A stretch of 64,000 nt of DNA from Coenobita brevimanus (Eukaryota > Arthropoda > Malacostraca > Decapoda > Coenobitidae). The stretch's first letter is position 1; every line of letters starts with the position of its first letter. The position numbers were made by a program, and so were the translations under genes. This document shows positions 9,986 to 20,417 of this stretch, piece after piece. The stretch covers positions 62,001 through 126,000 of the forward strand of contig JAVRFU010000154.1 in NCBI GenBank assembly GCA_032717465.1, read 5' to 3'. The notes below the pieces were generated by a model. It had not been told where the DNA came from and did no database searches. It saw only the letters and a program-made list of their open reading frames with translations.

Positions 9986-12900
9986 AGATTCTTTCCCTCA
10001 AGTTAGGTGCTATATCAGGTGCCCCTACTTCACAGGCTGGGCTGATGTACTGAGAGCCCCCATAACATTTGGCAGTGTATTAATTGGGAATGTGCCTGGT
10101 GCTCTTAAATTCTGTAAAGAAGAGAGTGCAGAGCCCGGTAATGTCATTGGTGTCGTTCAAACTCGTGCCTCGAGTAAGAAAAGGGTTCACCCTTTAGTTC
10201 TTCCAAAGATACCTCCTCCTGACATAACTCCCCAACATTTCAGTTCATTACAGGAGACCTGCCCTACACTCTCGTCTGTTCGAGCCAAGGTACAGTCAGG
10301 AGAGACTGAAGTAACTCGTAATGGAACTACCTTCAAATACGAGGTTATTGATGGACTAATGTATCGCACATGCACTGCTGCCAGGTTTAAGGGGAATGTT
10401 GGTAAGAAGTCTTTAGTTGTTCCTAGGGATTGCCGAGATCTTATCCTCTCAGTTGCCCACGAAAGTCCTTTTTCAGGTCATTTATCTCATAGGAAAACCG
10501 AGATGAAGACAAAGGAAGTATTCTTCTGGCCTGGAATGTCTGTTGATATCAGAAACTATTGCAGATCCTGTGACAAATGCCAGCGCCTGTCACTGAAAGG
10601 TAGAGTTAAGCCAGCTCCACTCCAAGCCATGCCAATTATCACTGAACCTTTCACTAGAGTGGCAATCGATCTAGTTGGTCCCCTATCCCCTCCATCCTCA
10701 GAAGGCCACAGATATATCTTGACATTAGTCGACTTTGCAACAGGATTCCCTGAAGCCTTGCCCCTTAAGAACATTGATACTGTATCCGTAGCAGAAGCTT
10801 TGATTACCATCTTTTCCAGAGTAGGTATACCTCGTGAAATTCTTTCAGATCAGGGAACTCAGTTTACCCCTCAATTAATGCAGGAGATCCACAAGCTTTT
10901 AGGGGTTAAACCTTTGTTTACTACACCTTATCATCCACAGAGTAATGGCCGGATAGAGCGACTACATTCCACCCTTAAAGCTGCTTTGAGAAAGCTCTGC
11001 TCAGATAAACCAACTGAATGGCACAGGTACTTGATCCCCACTATGTTTGCTTTACGAGAGGTTCCAAGCGATAGAACTGGGTTTTCTGCTTTTGAGATGT
11101 TGTATGGGAGAACGGTGAGAGGTCCATTAGCAGTCTTAAGAGATCTATGGGAGGACCGTAAGGTAAATGAGGATACTCGTACTTCTTTCCAATATGTCGT
11201 AGAGTTACAGAATAAGCTGGAAGAGTGTTCAAAGATAGCTGCCCAAAATGCTGAGATCTCATGTGCCCAGTATAAGTCCTACTTTGATCTAAAGGCTCAA
11301 GCTCGTAAACTGAAGCCAGGTGATGAGGCCCTTGTCCTCTTACCAGATACTCACAGTAAGTTGCTTATGTCATGGAAGGGCCCTTTCCCTGTCCTAGAGT
11401 GTAAGAATAAGGTTACCTATGTGATTGATGAGAATGGGAAGAGCAAGCTGTATCATATTAACCTCCTAAAGAAATATCACCGCAGAGCTTGTGCTGGTCT
11501 TGCTCAGGTCATAGATGAACCTGACTCCCTTAATGATGCTTCCAGACCTTTGTTAACTGTGCAAGCCTGTGTGTTGACAGCGGATGATGGTGACGAGGAC
11601 CCAGAGATTCTCACTGTACCAGTTGAGAACGTACGGCCTGATCCCCCTTGTGATGTAAGTAATAATGCCATGGTTTGTCCTAGCCTATCTAAAGATAAAG
11701 TAAAAGATCTAATGTGCCTTACTGGCAAGTACAGTGAAGTATTCTCTGAAATTCCTGGGTGCACCACCGCTATAGAGCATGACATTGTCCTTTCATCAAC
11801 CGACAGACTGAAATCAAACTCATACCCAGTGCCCATCCATCTAAGATCACATTTTGAGAAAGAGGTAGATAATCTCCTTGAGTTAGGAATAATTCGGCCT
11901 TCATCTTCCCCTCACTCTTCACCTGTTGTACTGATCAAAAAGCCTGATGACAGTTATCGCCTGACAGTTGATTATAGGGTACTTAACGACGTTACTCAAT
12001 TTCATGCTGAACCTATGTGTACTATGGAAGAGGATTTGCACAAGTTTACTAGTGCTAAGTATTTTTCTGAGTTGGATCTATCTAAGGCTTATCATCAGGT
12101 GCCATTGTCTGAGAAAGCAGCTTTTCAAACCCACAAGGGACTGATGGAATTTACTAGAATGCCATTTGGGTTAGTAACTGCTTGTGCCACTTATATACAC
12201 CTCATGAGAATTGTGCTGGCTGGTCTGAAGAATGTTTCTTTCTACTTCGACAATGTTTTTGTATTCTCTGCTACTTGGGAAGAACACATGAAAGCCCTTA
12301 CTGCTGTTGTGGATAGACTAAGAGAATATAACTTGACAGCTAAGCCTTCTAAGTGTAGGTTTGGATTCCCTTCTATCCAATACTTGGGTTATGTTGCTGA
12401 TGGACAGTATTTGAGACCCCAGATGGACAAAGTTCAAGCCATTTTAGAGATAGAGCCCCCATCCAGTAAGAAAACTCTGCAATCCTTTTTGGGAATGATT
12501 TCTTTTTACAGGAGATTTATCCCTAAAGCTGCTGCTATGTCTGCCCCTCTATCTGACCTTCTGCGCAAAGAAGTACATGAACCATTACCCTGGTCAGATG
12601 AGTCAAGAGAATGTTTTGCTAAATTGAAGAAGGCTTTAACAGAGTACCCGGTTCTTAGGCTTCCTGACCTTACACTTCCTTTTGTACTTCGAACAGATTC
12701 CTCCGATTCGGGCTTAGGAGCTGTCCTACTGCAGTATGTTGATGGAGTGCCTTTTCCAATTTCCTACGCAAATAGAAAACTTCTAGATAGAGAGACGCGG
12801 TATTCAACCATAGAGAGAGAATGTTTGGCTATAATCTTTGGGGTACAAAAGTTCAGTTTTTATTTAACGGGTGCAGAGTTCATATTAGAGGTTGACCACA

Positions 12901-13049
12901 AGCCATTGATCTACTTAGCTAAGTTTAAGGGATCCAATAATAGGCTATTGCGATGGGCCCTTAGCTTGCAGCCCTACAGATTTAGGTTAGTTCATGTTGC
13001 AGGCTCTGATAATATAGGTGCTGATTTCCTGAGTCGAGCCTATAGGTAA
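9986..13049 (+). CDS. pol: Pol of the Gmr1-type element: integrase - RT - RNase H
   Basis: The frame opens at about 9983 and has no ATG of its own; an apparent start at 10092 is GTG. Numbering from 10092: HHCC zinc region at 123-163, integrase acids D193, D253 and E289 (IDLVGPL, SDQGTQF, NGRIERLH), a GPY/F-like segment after integrase (WKGPFPVLE), then RT with LTVDYRVLND, FSELDLSKAYHQVPL and MPFGL. The catalytic box is FYFDNVFVFS: D720 is kept but the second Asp is Asn721 (codon AAT 12252-12254). RNase H follows (RTDSSDSGLGAVLL, STIERECLAI, LEVDHKPLIYL) and ends DFLSRAYR. The open frame is otherwise long and clean. The Asn change should impair polymerisation. Confidence 0.92.
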
Positions 13050-13098
13050 TAATCCTTGTTCTATCTATCCTCTGGCTAGATACTTCTTAGGGGAGCTG

Positions 13099-13960
13099 TG
13101 TGAGGGATAAGATAGGTATACTTAAGTTAGAGTAGTTTCTTAGGCTTGCTGAGTGTATTTGTTTAGATTCCTTGTCTTCAGTATAATTTATTCTGTAGTC
13201 TGATACAGATAGTTTGGGATCGAAACAGTTACTTAGGGATGTTTTAACAGGTTATGGTTCATTCACGTAAATGGGGTTCGATCAGTGCTCCAGAAGTACT
13301 GTACTCCCCTTTTCGAGATTTTGTTTGATTATGAATTTAATGCTGATTCATTCTGAGATCACGAATCAACTATCTCATTACTTCGGTAGTTGAACTGGAC
13401 AAGAACCATTCTCATTCGGCCTAGAGACCTTCTTCCTCACTAGTTTCTCTACCTCCATACTGGACGGTAAGATTACACAGTGCTTTGTGCTTTAACTATA
13501 TTTTGATTTAAGATATCAGAAAACTTTCTGAAATACTTAACTTGATTTTATATAGTGATCCATCAATACTTTGTGTTTACGACTTGCGTGTCATCTGTGA
13601 TATACCTAAGTGTTTTGTGGGCTGTGCTAATTCTTATCGTTTTCCAATCTAGGAGGCAGGACCCTACCCACGTCAAGGGCCGGGCTAGGGAGGCGTCCTG
13701 GGTGTGAATTGTGTAGCCGTGGTGCAGTATCTACGGTGTCTAGGTGGCAGTACCAGGAGGAACTTCAGAGGACCCGAGCCAGTGTTGGGTGTTGTGTGAA
13801 AGGCCTAACCACCTGATGGGCCTGATTACTTGTGTCCTTCTGTGTAATGCCTCCTTAATGACTTGTGAATAGATGTATATAATTTTTGCTCTCTTTCCTT
13901 GACCTCAGATAGGGTAAGCAATAGTCCGTCCTGAAATCTGGTGAATAATATTCCTTTACA
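13099..13960 (+). repeat. 3' LTR of the Gmr1-type element
   Basis: 862 bases, TGTGAGGG...TTCCTTTACA. A short purine-rich tract (TTAGGGGAGCTG) just upstream is a plausible polypurine tract. A (CA)n run follows at 13961-13974. Confidence 0.95.
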
Positions 13961-14024
13961 CACACACACACACATTTTAAATAATATGCAGATAATGCAG
14001 AATGATAACTAAACTCTTGCTCTC

Positions 14025-14130
14025 CCCACACTGCTCAATATCCAGCAGCCTCCCTAATCAGTCTCTCACTTGTTAGGTCACCCTCTATGACCTTGTCCCA
14101 AGTCTTCCTCAGTCTGCCTCTTGCAACAGC
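14025..14130 (-). pseudogene. Small remnant of LINE-P 3' coding end
   Basis: The minus strand encodes ARGRLRKTWDKVIEGDLTSE, which matches the region GRPRKTWDEVIKCDLRVKG at the end of the LINE-P ORF (25393-26481). It is about 100 bases long and cut at the start of duplicated block 1. Confidence 0.7.
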
Positions 14131-14154
14131 CTAAGCACACACCCACTACCAACC

Positions 14155-14870
14155 TACCTTTCAGACTCCTGGTTATCCTCCTTTTGGGACTTTGGTGAAA
14201 GCTTTGCCATTGCACTTGACATCTCAAAGGCTTTCCTTCGAGTCTGGCATAAATCTTTAATTTCCAAACTGCCCTCTTACGGTTTCTATCCTTCTATCTG
14301 TGCCTTCATCTCTAGCTTCCTTTCTGGTCATTCTATAGCCACTGTTGTAGAAGGCCATCGTTCTCCTCCTAGATCTATCAACAGTGGTGTTCCTCAGGGC
14401 TCCGTCCTATTACCAACTCTCTTCCTTTTATTCATCAATGACTTTCTAAGCAGTACATCTAACCCTATCCACTCGTACGCTGATGACTCCACCCTTCACC
14501 TTTCTATTTGGTTCCCGCAACTTCCATCTCAGCAGTTACTTGAACAAACAAGGGATGAGGCTATGGCACACCTAATGTCTGACTTGGCTCATATCGCTGA
14601 CTGGGGTAAAAATAATCTGGTTGTTTTTAATGCATCAATGACTCAGTTTTTACACTTATCAACCCGCAAAATCTTCCACAGGTATACACACTAATGTTTA
14701 ATAATATTCAGCTTAATCCTGCATCATCCTTGAACATGTTTGGGGTTTCACTTACTTGGGATGTATCTTGGAAAGATCATATTACATCTCTTGTAAAATC
14801 TGCTTCCAAGAGATTGGGTGTGCCTTTTATAGTTCAAAGAAAACTATATTTATCTAAGCAGACGCCTTAA
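14155..14870 (+). pseudogene. Jockey-type LINE RT fragment (LINE-J), copy 2
   Basis: Carries the same RT motifs as copy 1, including GVPQGSVLLPTLFLLF and SYADDSTLHLS. It extends further through EQTRDEAMAHLMSDLAHIAD and, after a frameshift near 14685, FGVSLTWDVSWKDHITSL, the usual thumb region of Jockey elements. It is 3'-truncated at about 14840, where a LINE-A tail remnant begins. Confidence 0.85.
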
Positions 14871-14958
14871 TCCTGTAAGGGGTGGGCACTGACAAATCAC
14901 CTACATGTCGCCCTGCCCCTGCCATTTCACTGCCCTCTGCCCCAAAGAAAACTACACA
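14850..14958 (-). repeat. LINE-A 3' tail remnant, copy 2
   Basis: Same reversed LINE-A 3' end as at 3040-3145 (GCCTTAATCCTGTAAGGGG...). Confidence 0.6.
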
Positions 14959-15215
14959 TGGATAATGATACCAATGACTGATAATTGCTACAGAACTGCA
15001 AAGCAATACTAACCTTCATTCCACTGTGGCTTAACTTGATGTGTAGTACCAACTGCAGATATGTGGTTTAGTCCAGTCATGGATGGCAGCTAACTTGGTG
15101 AAGAGGTAGAAATGGCCAGAGTTGAGTCACCAGCAATGGCAATCCTTCCACTCCTGAAAATCATCCACACCACATTACTCACTAACTCAAGGATACTGTA
15201 CTTGTCTATCTACCT

Positions 15216-15546
15216 ATATATCTATTGCCAGACACCATAATCCCATAATAGGTGGTCGTTTGGCTGCAAGTTAGTTATTTTATATGGAGGGAAACTAACC
15301 CACCACCAACCCACTTGCTGACACATAGGGAACATGTATGGGTTGGTTATATAGTTACCACCCAATGTTGTAAATGGTTTCCTGGGATCTAGGAAACTTT
15401 TTGGCTTGTCAATCAATGTAAAGCCACCTGACAAAGAAAACAAGATTAACAAAAAGTGACAGAAAAGATGGCAGAAATAGGAAGAGATGAGGACAGACAC
15501 AGAAAAATGAGAGAAAATGTCGCAGTCAAGCTCACCTGGCAACACA
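15216..15546 (-). mobile_element. SINE-like unit with GATA tail (SINE-G), copy 2
   Basis: Near-identical to 3414-3745, including the reversed CTGGCAATAGATATATAGG terminus and the GGAAACCATTTAC and GGGTGGTAAC modules. Part of duplicated block 1. Confidence 0.6.
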
Positions 15547-15883
15547 CGTTTATATACGGTACTGTGATCCCTTGGTTATCATGCATAACTGGTACAAGGC
15601 TTGGTGTGTGATAAAGAACTTGCACAATAACAAAAGCACACTACCTATGGGATTTACCCTACAGTACCGGGCATCCCAAGTGCAATCCCAAATTTTCCCT
15701 TTGACAATAACACAGACCAACTAAATACATACATTATGATATGCTGTGCATCAGAAACACACACAGGCATGGTTAGATTAATAGAAAGTGAAGACACAAT
15801 AAGGAACACACACCATAGAAAGACATGAGATGGGCTTGAGATAAGGGGTTCTCATACTAAGGGGTGGAGTATTTTCATTACTG

Positions 15884-16775
15884 GCAGTAGAATGGATTTG
15901 GAAGATGTGCAGACTGGCCTGGGAGGAAGGCAGAGTCCCGGAGGATTGGAAGTCAGATATAATCATTCCCCTGTACAAAGGAAAAGGGGAAAAAGTGTAT
16001 GGTAGGAGACCTACTGACAGAGTTAGGGAAATAACAGAAGAATTAGTTGAAAAACAGGGAGGTTTTAGGAAGGGATGAGGTTGTGCAGATCAGTTATTCA
16101 TTCTTAGGTCTTTAGTGGAGAAGTTTGTAGAGAACAGACAGAAGTTGTATGTGGCTTCACGGATTTGGAGAAAGCATGTGACAGAGTGGATAGACAAGGA
16201 ATGTGGAAAGTATTAGGAATACATGGAGTAAATGGGAAGTTGTTGAAAGCCATGAAGAGTATGTATAAGGGTGCTAAGGCTGCAGTGTATGTAGATAGGG
16301 AACTGAGTGAATTGTTCTCTTTGAAGGTTGGATTGAAACAGGGACGTGTCATGTCTCCATGGTTGTTCAATCTGTATATGGATGGGGTTATAAAAGAGAT
16401 ACAAGGTAGGACAGCAGATGTTGGAGCAGCGATAATGACAAAGGGCAGTGTGTGGAAACTCCCTGTACTGTTGTTTGCAGGTGATATTGTGTTGTTAAGT
16501 GAAGATGAAGGGGAGTTGCAAGGCTTGTTGGATGAGTTTGGGGGAGCGTGTAAGAAACGGAATCTAAAGGTGAATGTGGGGAAGAGTAAAGTTATGCAAG
16601 ACAGGCCTTTGAAAGGCCAAACCCTTGAAGTCAGTGAATACAGAGTGAGACTGGATGAGAAGGAAATGGAAGATTTGCTATACTGTTTTCCACAGTACCT
16701 GGGTATTGTGCAAGTTAAATATTTACTGTTCTGGTAGTTTGGAGGGTGAAGTGCTTGAAAGGGTACAACATGGAA
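15884..16775 (+). pseudogene. LINE-B-like reverse transcriptase, truncated copy 2
   Basis: Same start inside RT as the 4078 copy (VEWIWKMCRLAWEEGRVPEDW). Motif A region EKACDRVDRQGM, motif B LKQGRVMSPWLFNLYMDGV, motif C FAGDIVLLSE. A TGA replaces Gly near 16077. At 16595-16740 small foreign insertions replace LINE codons. The copy stops near 16775 at the piggyBac remnant. Confidence 0.8.
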
Positions 16776-18540
16776 TAAAGCCTTGTAACCAGTAAACCTG
16801 ATTTATATGATTACTCATGATCAGCGGGTTCTGAGACAATTAGCTATCAGACAATTCCTTGTCCAATTCGCACCCTGGACGATTCCCAGTCATTCTATAA
16901 ATATACTTATTATTAATAATCATCCAGAAGTGGCAGACTAGTGAAAAAGTTGTCAAAATAAAGACTGTATGACTTGATTGTCTTAGGTAAGTGAGATGTG
17001 AGAGACAAAACAACAGAAGCACCAAGTCCTAGCCTCAGTTGATCTGGCAGTGGGGCTGTTTTTGATCCCTGGTATGGTATGAAGTATACCAGATATCCTC
17101 CTGGAGTTGCAGCTGACCATAATTTATATCCAAATCTAATTGGTTTTGCATGTATATGCTGTTTACTGCCATGATGCCCATAATATGGCACGTCTCATCA
17201 ATAGATATGTTACTAGTTATTACATACTTTGAATTTTTCACAAAACATTCATTCAAATAATCAAAGTAATGTCTCACTTTTCCAAATTTGTCATTATCAG
17301 GGAGTTGCTCATTGTCACATGTGTGTAGGTATTTGTGAATCTCAAAAAATCGCCCCCTTCTCATGCTATTTGAAACCAGTTGATTGTGGGTGTCAGATTT
17401 TGTCTCCCAAAACATGCGTATGTTTTTTGGAGTTAGATATCCTGTCAACAAAAGGATTCCTATATACACCTTCATCTCACTTTCAGTCACCTGTAGCTCA
17501 TGGTTTTTCTGAGATGCATATCTATTTGACATATCCACTAATAGCTTCACCAATGACTTGTCAAAGCCGAGTTCAAAACATTCAGTAGGCGTCATAAACT
17601 CTCCCAGAGTGTCATTCACTTGCACATCTTGCTCAGGTACAGATAATTTAGGGAGTTCTACATTAGCTTTCCAGAGTCTGTTTGTTTTCTTGTTCCTTGA
17701 TTTACATTTATCCTCATTATTCTCATTTGTACTGTCTCGTGCCTCCCTGACAGCTACTTTTATCTCACATTCTGACACTAACTGAGATGAAGTAAGGTGA
17801 TTCAGGTTTCCAGAATTTTCATCATCTGAATCATTATCTGTTTCAGCCCCATCTACTGGAGGGAAAATTGTGATTTCCTCTACATCTCTGCCTCTAATTT
17901 CTTCATCTGGACCCTGGTTCTCATTGTCTAGTTTCTCTAGTAATTCAACTGCCTCTTCAAGACTCAGACCGAAAATAAAATAAAAAACTATGAATAATCT
18001 AAATAGCAGTTCAATCAATAATCAACAAATAAATAATCAAAGATTACAATATATTCAAGGACATATAAACTGCAAACCATGAAATAAAACCATAGAAAAC
18101 CATAAAATCATCTGTTGTTACTGGACACAGGTTTCACAGTATTAGCTTGTGCTCAGTGTCCCCTACAGGTGACAGGCTTTATAAAAGATGATATAGAGTT
18201 GATGTCAGTCATCATATGGTTATTTAGGTGGTTTGCTGTTATTTAGCAACCATTTATGCTGTTCAAAAGAGACACTGAGTTACCATCACTTACCCCTTTA
18301 CTTTTCTGGTAGCCATAATGAGTAGAGTACTCAATAATTTGGTGAAAAGACTTAACACTCCCTCTTTCACCTCTTCCTACAGCTTCATATGTAAACAATG
18401 GGCCACACTGATTATATCAAAGAAAACAGACATGCTTGAGCTCCATAGAAAACCAAAATTTAAGGACAAAGTAATAAAGGTTAATAATCCACATCCAGAC
18501 AAACTTGTGTAACCTACAGGGGACACTGGGCTCTGGAGGG
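16776..18540 (-). mobile_element. piggyBac element, 3'-truncated
   Basis: The upstream (right-hand) end reads GGAGGG next to TTAA at 18541-18544, matching the TTAA target and CCCT-type terminus of piggyBac elements. The transposase reads leftward and is cut before its third catalytic region. No matching terminus or TTAA was found near 16776, so the left end is deleted. The element interrupts the LINE-B-like copy of block 1. Confidence 0.75.
16913..18018 (-). pseudogene. piggyBac transposase, frameshifted and C-terminally truncated
   Basis: First frame: acidic N-terminus (SLEEAVELLEKLDNENQGPDEE), then piggyBac core features ECFELGFDKSLVKLLVDMSN, then GILLLTGYLTPKNIRMFW, then SMRRGRFFEIHKYLH, then ISIDET with D274 as first catalytic Asp. 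A small deletion right after IDET shifts the frame. The second frame (17191-16913) continues with PYYGHHGSKQHIHAKPIRFG, then GYLVYFIPY, then YFDNFFTSLPLL, whose Asp is the second catalytic position. The third Asp and the C-terminal zinc region are missing. The first ~16 residues (MIELLFRLFIVFYFIF) look intronic, so the true start is probably upstream across an intron. Confidence 0.88.
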
Positions 18541-18544
18541 TTAA
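18154..18544. repeat. piggyBac terminal region with subterminal inverted motif
   Basis: CAGTGTCCCCTACAGG at 18154-18169 is an inverted near-copy (14 of 16) of CCTACAGGGGACACTG at 18513-18528. piggyBac-type elements carry internal inverted repeats near their ends, so this may be a transposase-binding arrangement, though about 345 bases is a wide spacing. Confidence 0.5.
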
Positions 18545-20014
18545 TTTTCACATACGAAATGAGGTAGGATCCATAAACAAATAAAAAGAATGCACAAAAG
18601 TACGAGTAATTAATGAGACAATCACACATCACCCATGCTTTCAAAAGTAATCCACCCCACAAAAAGTATATTTTGTGCACTGTTCATAAGTACTTATCAA
18701 CAAAATTATGCAAGAACTGGGAAAATTGCATACCAATGGGAAAAAACATCAAGCATGGAAGAACAAAGAAAAAATCAGAAAAAAATCTTCACCTCAATCT
18801 TCGGTTGGGGAAAAATTCTGCAAAATGATGATCTGCTTAATGATCACCAAACTACCTGTACAGTACTCTTGGCATGCATAAAAAAGTGAGTAAGCTTGGA
18901 ATATAGAGAAGATACAAACTATCAAGCTAAACTTGTAACTGAAAAAAAGGAAACTGCCTTTACTTCTTTAGCTCAGGGGCATCATCTACAGCATACTGTA
19001 TTTTTATTTAGACTGTTAGAAATTGAACAGCATGGAAAGCTGCCACAGGTTGTATTAATAAGAGCCAAAAGGATACTGGTACTGAGGTGTAATAAACAGA
19101 GTAAACTGGTAGGGAAAAGGTATTAAGATACCTCCAAAGCCATTAAAGACTTCAGCCCTGCATTTTTGGGATTGCTGACAGGATGTGATACAGTATTCTC
19201 ATTGTGCCTTACTGTACAATTGTGAAAACAAAAAAGACATACGTGCCAAGCATTTTTTTTTTTTTTTAATGCTCTATTTTTTAATGTACTGTACTCTTTT
19301 TTTTTTCTATGGTGTTTGACATTAGTGTTATTGTATTTAACTTTTACTTTTTTCTAACAAATGCTAATACTAGTTCTTAAGTCAATAAGTCTTAATGCAA
19401 TATTGACTAAAACCATCGGAGATGTTTCCTGTAAACTGGAAAGGGGTGAGGCAGGGTGAGGCAGAGGAAAGCAGGGAGAGATTGAGAGGATGGGTGAAGC
19501 TGGGTGAAATAAATGATTGAAGAATGAGGAAAAGTGAGAGTTTAGAGGGGAAGAGGTTAGGCAGAGTGAGGCAAAGCAAAACTAAAATATGGACAGATGG
19601 ACAAGATAAGGCAGAGAGATACAGAGTGAAGGACAGAGGGAACGCATATAGTTAGAAACATGTGGACTAGAACACAGTAGCTACATTATTTGGGCAAAGT
19701 AGGCCACAGTTATAGCCATGTACAAAAAGAAGTAACACACAGCTATTGAAACAGGAAAAGCCTTCAGTCAATAGGGACTGGATGATGGGGTTTGTAGAGA
19801 GGAAAAATACAGGGTAGGACAATGTGAACAAAGAATAGAGGGTATATCTGTGTTGGGAGATGAATTTATATTTACCTTCTGCACTTGGCAAGTGTACCTG
19901 CCTCCTTAAAACCATCAGCCAATGCAAATTCTCCAGAGAGTGAACAGAGGGGATGCAGATTTTATCTGCATCAAAGTTACAGAAGCAGGTAGCCATCCAT
20001 CCATCATCCAATCC
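18545..20014. other. Non-coding region, nothing recognised
   Basis: About 1.45 kb with only short chance ORFs. T-runs lie at 19252-19267 and 19297-19306. A purine-rich stretch with repeated GTGAGGCAG-like words spans about 19440-19640. No TE protein motif, tRNA or conserved RNA seen. Confidence 0.6.
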
Positions 20015-20305
20015 TACATTGCCCCATGAGGAGCGTAGGGGCCCGGGGCTAAGCAGTTGGTCCTGATATTTAAGATGAGAGTGACCAGCCTCATTCATCC
20101 CTGAGTGGCATTACATGAGCAATCAACCCCAACCATCCCTTGGATATAAACCTTCACCGGCTCAATCCGACTGGAGCGCAATAATTACTCACTAAACCAC
20201 CAGGCGCCAAAATTTGGTTATATGGTTACCACCCAGCGTAGTAAATGGTTTCCTGGTGTACAGGAAACATTTGGCTTGTCACTCAGTGTAGAGTCACCCA
20301 CAGGC
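20015..20305 (-). mobile_element. tRNA-derived SINE (SINE-T), copy 1
   Basis: On the minus strand a tRNA-like head reads GGCGCCTGGTGGTTTAGTGA, with an A-box-like TGGTTTAGTGAGT (20187-20199) and a B-box-like GGTTTATATCC (20142-20152). The body follows (TGCCACTCAGGGATGA..., AGCCCCGGGC..., CTCATGGGGCAA) to about 20018. Upstream of the head is the GTTTCCTG / GGAAACCATTTAC / GGGTGGTAACCATATAACC module shared with SINE-G. A second copy is at 59352-59632. Presumably transcribed by RNA polymerase III when active. Confidence 0.65.
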
Positions 20306-20417
20306 AGAAGGAAGAGGAAATACTTATGGTAAAAATTTGAGTTTTGTTTTAAATCAGCATCATCATAATTTAATTCTCCATTTTTTATATATAGAAATAT
20401 ATTCACATATATTAAAC

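Larger units (their letters stand above)
7493..13960 (+). mobile_element. Gmr1-type Ty3/gypsy LTR retrotransposon, near complete
   Basis: Two direct LTRs (7493-8349 and 13099-13960) bracket gag, protease, integrase, RT and RNase H, all on the plus strand. Integrase lies before RT. Most Ty3/gypsy elements have the reverse; the Gmr1 group combines gypsy-like sequences with this Copia-like order. By eye the LTRs differ by about eight substitutions and one 5-base insertion (GTACT) in the 3' LTR, so the insertion is recent. No convincing target-site duplication was found: flanks are TATATGCG on the left and a (CA)n run on the right. Two lesions, a gag-pol frame break and an altered RT catalytic box, suggest this copy is inactive. 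Confidence 0.92.
14134..16775. repeat. Duplicated block 1, copy 2
   Basis: Same sequence and internal order as 2373-4945. It keeps more of the Jockey 3' region but is cut on the right by the piggyBac remnant. Both copies share the FAGD change in the LINE-B-like RT, so that change predates the duplication. Confidence 0.8.

Noticed and set aside
9983..10094. Separate pol ORF starting at 10092
   Set aside because: The codon is GTG and coding homology continues upstream into the protease, so it is not an independent start.
18318..18889. Small ORFs between the piggyBac region and SINE-T
   Set aside because: Short, low-complexity or chance frames without motifs.
20140..20205. Functional tRNA gene
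   Set aside because: A- and B-box-like words are present but the tRNA stems do not form convincingly, and the body matches a second dispersed copy. This is a SINE head.
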